This document shows, piece by piece, positions 12,135 to 15,543 of a stretch of 15,543 nucleotides of DNA. The position numbers were made by a program, and so were the translations under genes. Numbering within the stretch: position 1 is the first letter of the stretch; every line of letters begins with the position of its first letter. The stretch comes from Acidobacteriota bacterium (lineage in GTDB: Bacteria > Acidobacteriota > Vicinamibacteria > Vicinamibacterales > CAVVIG01), in the NCBI GenBank assembly GCA_003222455.1, contig QHWF01000251.1, forward strand, positions 1 to 15,543, in the 5' to 3' direction. The notes beneath the pieces were generated by a model. It was given only the letters and a program-made list of their open reading frames with translations. It was not told where the DNA came from and ran no database searches.

Positions 12135-13481
12135 CTACTGTGAAACCACCGCGGCCAACGTGTTCAGAAACTCCCCGAGATAGCCGCCCCAAATCGCCGG
12201 CAGGGAATGGGTGCCGTGCCCGCGCGTGCGGTCGCTCGTCGGGATCAGAATGTAGCGCCCCCGCTTCACGCGTGGCATCAGCTTCTCCATCAGCCCCAGT
12301 TCCGGAGGATTCACCACATCGTCCGCTGAATTGATGGCGAGCAGGGCAGCAGTGATCTTCTCCAGATTCGGCGACGGATCATAATCGCGCGATGCGTTGT
12401 ACTGATAGAGCATGTCGTTCGCGTCGGTGTTTGCGAGTCTCGATTTGATCTGGTCCTCGTACCACTGATCCGCCGCGTCGCGCGTCGGTCCGAGGCGATG
12501 CCACTGCAGCGGGCTGCTCGTCATCATCATGAGGAGATTCAGCGCGCCCGCAAGCCCCTGTCGCGGCTGTTCCGAGTACTCGCCGCTCTTCCACGCCGGG
12601 TCGTGCGTGATGCTATCCATGATCATCTTGCGCATCACCCGGTTGCGGCCGGCAATCGCCGTCGGCGCGCTGGCGAGCGGCACGAGACCGTCGGCGAAGT
12701 CTGGATACATCTCACCCCACACCCAGCAGTGCATCGCGCCCATCGACGTGCCCAGCACGAGCCGCAGGTGATTGATCTTCAACCCGTCGGTGAGCAGCGC
12801 GTGTTGCGCGCGCACCATATCGTCGTAGGTGTACTTCGGAAAGCGCGCGTGCAACCCGTCGCTGGGCCTGGTGGATTTGCCGTGGCCGATGCCGTCCGGC
12901 AGGACGATGAAGTAGCGTGTCGCATCCAGCAGCTGTCCCGGGCCGAACAGCTCGCCGCCGAATGTCTGGCTCAGGAACCCTGCACCCGTGCCGCCCGTCC
13001 CGTGCAGGATCATCACGGCGTTTCGAACCAGGCCCGACGCGTCCTTGTGAGGCGTTCCCAGCGTTCGATAATGCAGGTTCAGAGACGGCAGCGTTTCCCC
13101 GGTGCCGAACCGGAAATTGCTGATGGCGAAATCGCCTTCGACCGGAGCGGGCCTTCCCTCCGGCTCCAGGGCCGCAGCGGTTAACAGCCCGTGGTGAAAG
13201 TCCAGCGTCGCACCGAGGCCGGCGAGGCGCCCCGATGACAAGGCGCGACGACCGAGAATATCGGGAATATTTGAGGGAGGAGCAACGCAGTCAGCGGGGA
13301 TGCATCGCCGGCCGAATGCAGCTGGAGTTTCACCACGGGCTGTTAAGGGACGCGACGCCAATCGTGCGTCGAGAATCAGCGGCTGCGGAAGTGCGGATGC
13401 TCGAGCGACAAGGTGTTGCGGAAGGGCGATGGCAGCCGCGACGGCGATCGCCGTGACGAACGTGGCAAATATTGATCTCAT
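12135..13481 (-). CDS. Secreted MetX-like alpha/beta hydrolase with an inserted repeat
   Basis: 448 residues. The fold resembles homoserine O-acetyltransferases: NFRFGTGETLPSLNLHYRTLG, the oxyanion stretch VMILHGTGGTG, nucleophile S246 in LVLGTSMGAMHCW, acid D387 or D388 in NSADDVVNP, and histidine H425 (or H422) in GHGTHSLPAIW. A signal peptide (MRSIFATFVTAIAVAAAIALPQH...) argues against methionine biosynthesis and for a periplasmic hydrolase or acyltransferase. Between the signal peptide and the conserved domain, residues about 46-101 are encoded by a 166-bp inverted repeat (13181-13346) that adds a segment not expected in the family. No later start would keep the export signal. Just upstream is a 23-bp repeat array, and the TonB receptor gene ends 99 bp away on the same strand. 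Confidence 0.83.
   Translation of the reverse strand: MRSIFATFVTAIAVAAAIALPQHLVARASALPQPLILDARLASRPLTARGETPAAFGRRCIPADCVAPPSNIPDILGRRALSSGRLAGLGATLDFHHGLLTAAALEPEGRPAPVEGDFAISNFRFGTGETLPSLNLHYRTLGTPHKDASGLVRNAVMILHGTGGTGAGFLSQTFGGELFGPGQLLDATRYFIVLPDGIGHGKSTRPSDGLHARFPKYTYDDMVRAQHALLTDGLKINHLRLVLGTSMGAMHCWVWGEMYPDFADGLVPLASAPTAIAGRNRVMRKMIMDSITHDPAWKSGEYSEQPRQGLAGALNLLMMMTSSPLQWHRLGPTRDAADQWYEDQIKSRLANTDANDMLYQYNASRDYDPSPNLEKITAALLAINSADDVVNPPELGLMEKLMPRVKRGRYILIPTSDRTRGHGTHSLPAIWGGYLGEFLNTLAAVVSQ
13181..13346. mobile_element. 166-bp inverted-repeat element inside the MetX-like gene (MITE-like)
   Basis: The terminal arms 13181-13206 and 13321-13346 are reverse complements at 25 of 26 positions; the outer end is TTAACAGCCCGTGGTGAAA. 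Inward, GGCCGGCGAGGCGCCCCGAT matches GGCCGGCGATGCATCCCCGC on the other strand, so most of the unit can fold into one long imperfect hairpin with an AATATCGGGAATATT centre. It encodes no protein of its own but is open in the host frame. It could be a non-autonomous transposable element or a structured repeat. Confidence 0.75.
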
Positions 13482-13482
13482 C

Positions 13483-13574
13483 GATGTCAGTTCCGAGCAC
13501 CCAGCGGCGTCAGTTCAAAGCACGTTGCAGCGTCAGTTCAAAAGCACCCTGCGGCGCCAGCTCAACGCATGTTG
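13483..13574. repeat. 23-bp tandem repeat array, second locus
   Basis: Four units in one direction: GATGTCAGTTCCGAGCAC... (13483), GGCGTCAGTTCAAAGCAC... (13506), AGCGTCAGTTCAAAAGCAC... (13529, 24 bp) and a degenerate GGCGCCAGCTCAACGCATG (13553). The core GTCAGTTC-N-N-AGCAC is the same as in the array at 8756-9030. It fills the gap between the TonB receptor stop and the MetX-like start and reads opposite to both genes. Confidence 0.85.
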
Positions 13575-13580
13575 TTCCGA

Positions 13581-15543
13581 TTAGAACCGGTACACCAGCG
13601 TCACCTGCAGCGCGCGCGCCGGCTGTTGATTCCGCATCTGCAGGTAGTTGGCTTTGTTGAACACCTCGTTCGCGCCGTTGTAGTTGTACTGCGTGAAATC
13701 GCCGGCGTTGAGCAGGTTGAAGACGTTGGCTGCGAGCTCCGCCTGTTTCGAGCCACCGAGCGCCAGTTTCTTGCCGATCTTCAGCCCGAGCGTCTTGACC
13801 GGCGGCGCCATCACCTGACCGTCGCCCCGCGTTGGATACACGAATCGCATTCCGGTCGTGAGCGGGTTCGATGCCCTGAAGCCGGTGGATGACACCACGA
13901 TGGCCGGTCCGAACAGGGTGCGGCGCGGATCGTTCGGATCGTCGATGGTATCGACGATCGCGCCCGACCAGGGACCGGCCTCGATCGTGTAGCTGGAGGC
14001 CACGACGATGCCATACGGCGCTATCCACGATCCGCCGAAGTTCAGGCGGTACTTCTGCCACGTCGGGCCGTACGTGTGAACCGTCGTACCGCTGGTGAGC
14101 GGCAGGCTGTTGTCTTCGTTGTTGCCGCGCGGCATGTACAGGAGCTTATTGTTTGGAAACGCACTCGGCTGGATGAACATCGCCGGGTCGGTCGGATTCC
14201 AGTTGCCGCTGATGTGCTGCCACTGCCGGTTGATCCCGGCCATGAACTGGAACCCGTGAGAGAGGTTCTTCGTGGCCGTAATTTCGAGTGCCGTGTAATT
14301 CAGACGGCTCCACGAGTTGTTCGTCTGCTGGTAGACGATTCCGCGAGTGGGATCCACCTTTCCGAAGCCACCGAACGGCTGGTTCGGTCCGGCTGGATAG
14401 AAGCCGTTGATGTCGATGCGCCCGTACGTGTCCTTGTAGACGCGCTGAATCCCGGCGACGTCGATGCCAAGCGCATACGGCAGCTGCTTTCGATAGCCGA
14501 CGATGAGCTCGTCCAGATACGGCTGGTGCAGGTTCGAATCGAACTCGCTCGCCGCGAGCGAGCCGGTGCGCGCCGGATCGTCGAAGCGCGTTTCGAACGT
14601 CCCATCACCGTCGAGATCGTAGGTGTCGACGAATCCAGCGCGTCCGGCGGCGCCGAACAAGGTGACCGCGTCACGCCCCATCATCTGTTCGCCGACGCGC
14701 ACGTAGCTGCCGCGCAGCACGTTGCGCGCATCCCGCGTCACGAGATACGAGAACCCGACTCGCGGCTGTACGATCCGGGAGTTCTCGCGCGTGACGTTGA
14801 AGATGTTGTCGAAGCGCCGCACCCAGTCCAACCGGAGCCCGACAACCGCCGTCAGACGCTCCGTCGGTTTCCAGCTGTCCTGTCCGTAGAACGCAAAGTT
14901 GCGATCGCGCGCCTGACGCGTCGTGAGATCCAGCGGACTGGCATACCGGCGATGGAAAGGCACGGTCCCCTTCACGGGATTCGCCGGATCAACCTGGCGG
15001 CGTTCCTCCAGAATGAAGCCGTCGTTGAGATAGATCGTTTCCGTGTCGTACGTGCTGCGCGGCGAGCCGAAGAACCCCGTCTGGAATTCGTGCGACCCGG
15101 CCCACCCATCCCTGAAATAGGTCAGATCGGCCCGCAGTGTGACCTGCGACGATGGCAGGTACGAGATGGTGGCTTGTCCGGCGCTGCCGGTTCCGTCATC
15201 GAAATTGCCACCCTAGACGAGCCGCCCGGTTCCGACCAGGCGGCCGCCCTGCAGGTTCGCGGCATTGTGGATCGTGATGGTCGGACCCGCTCCCGGAAAG
15301 CCCTCGTACGTGCTGGCGTTGGATCCGCCTTTGTTGTTGTAGGCCGCCAGCAGCGTCGTCGTGATTTTCTGGCCCCATACGGACGTCAACTTGCCGCCAT
15401 ACAGGCCGCCGCCCGTCGAATACACGACCGCGCGGCTGTAGTGATATTCACGGTCACCTGTCGCACGCAGCCGATCCTGCTGAACGAAGGCGGCGAGCTC
15501 GTGAGAAGGCGTGAGCTTCGCCGTCACCTTGGCGTACGGCTGC
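13581..15543 (-). pseudogene. TonB-dependent receptor (Oar-like), partial, with one in-frame amber codon
   Basis: The C-terminal 653 codons of an outer-membrane receptor; the start lies beyond the right edge. The frame reads as alternating beta strands typical of Oar/CarboxypepD_reg-like receptors: HELAAFVQQDRLRATGDREY, TTTLLAAYNNKGG, LRADLTYFRDG, then TAVVGLRLDWVRRFDNIF, FSYLVTRDARNVLRGSYVRVG, AELAANVFNLLNAGDF, and the terminal LQVTLVYRF, whose last Phe is the outer-membrane assembly signal. Such receptors import large ligands using TonB energy. At 15215-15213 the frame has TAG (GRLV-stop-GGNFDDGTGS), with good receptor sequence on both sides and no frame change, so it fits a single CAG-to-TAG change, a recent nonsense mutation or a sequencing error. 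There is no good start after it; the GTG at 14975 is internal. Confidence 0.82.

Noticed and set aside
15213..15215. Pyrrolysine or other TAG recoding in the TonB receptor
   Set aside because: The position is not a known functional residue, no downstream element was recognised, and a CAG-to-TAG change or sequencing error is simpler.

Overview
The window is GC-rich bacterial DNA packed with short palindromic and tandem repeats. A large TonB-dependent receptor fragment, an M61 metallopeptidase with a PDZ domain, and repeats of the GTCCGGCT-NN-AGCCGGAC and CGCAAAGGC types together suggest an Acidobacteriota genome, perhaps Vicinamibacteria. That placement is an inference from gene style and remembered repeat types, not from a marker gene. 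No RNA gene, prophage, integrase, transposase or CRISPR array was seen.

Layout. 1-114 (-): 5' end of a secreted protein that may be rhodanese-like. 132-1760 (+): GlcD/D-lactate-dehydrogenase-type FAD oxidase. 1884-2447 (-): small membrane protein. 2599-4428 (-): secreted M61 aminopeptidase. 4517-7096 (-): phosphotransferase with a PPDK-type ATP-binding domain and a C-terminal swivelling His domain, laid out like rifampicin phosphotransferase. 7324-7794 (-): small secreted protein, coupled to 7766-8737 (-), an agmatinase-family ureohydrolase. 9037-10422 (+): APC-family permease, divergent from the ureohydrolase. 10583-11275 (-): two-fold glutaredoxin-like disulfide oxidoreductase. 11507-11986 (-): zinc-ribbon protein. 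12135-13481 (-): secreted MetX-like alpha/beta hydrolase. 13581-15543 (-): TonB-dependent receptor, interrupted by one amber codon and cut by the window edge.

The main result is at 10832-10834. The redox protein is split by a single in-frame TGA exactly where the first cysteine of its second CxxC motif should be (TPT-TGA-PHC). The frame continues for another 82 codons of obvious thioredoxin-fold sequence. A hairpin with a GGUCA apical loop starts its loop 17 nt after the TGA, close to the E. coli fdhF SECIS geometry. The best reading is a 230-residue selenoprotein with a UxxC active site, not two small genes and not a decayed one.

Two other themes recur. First, several genes that begin a transcript carry a -10-like hexamer ending about 6 nt before the start codon and no Shine-Dalgarno sequence, which suggests leaderless mRNAs. 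The one clear downstream operon gene has a perfect GGAGG. Second, nearly every gap holds a hairpin whose arms are built of 7- or 9-nt tandem repeats, or a 23-bp repeat array, or a REP-like palindrome. Some have entered coding sequence: a 166-bp inverted repeat lies inside the MetX-like gene, and repeat-derived tails end at least two proteins.
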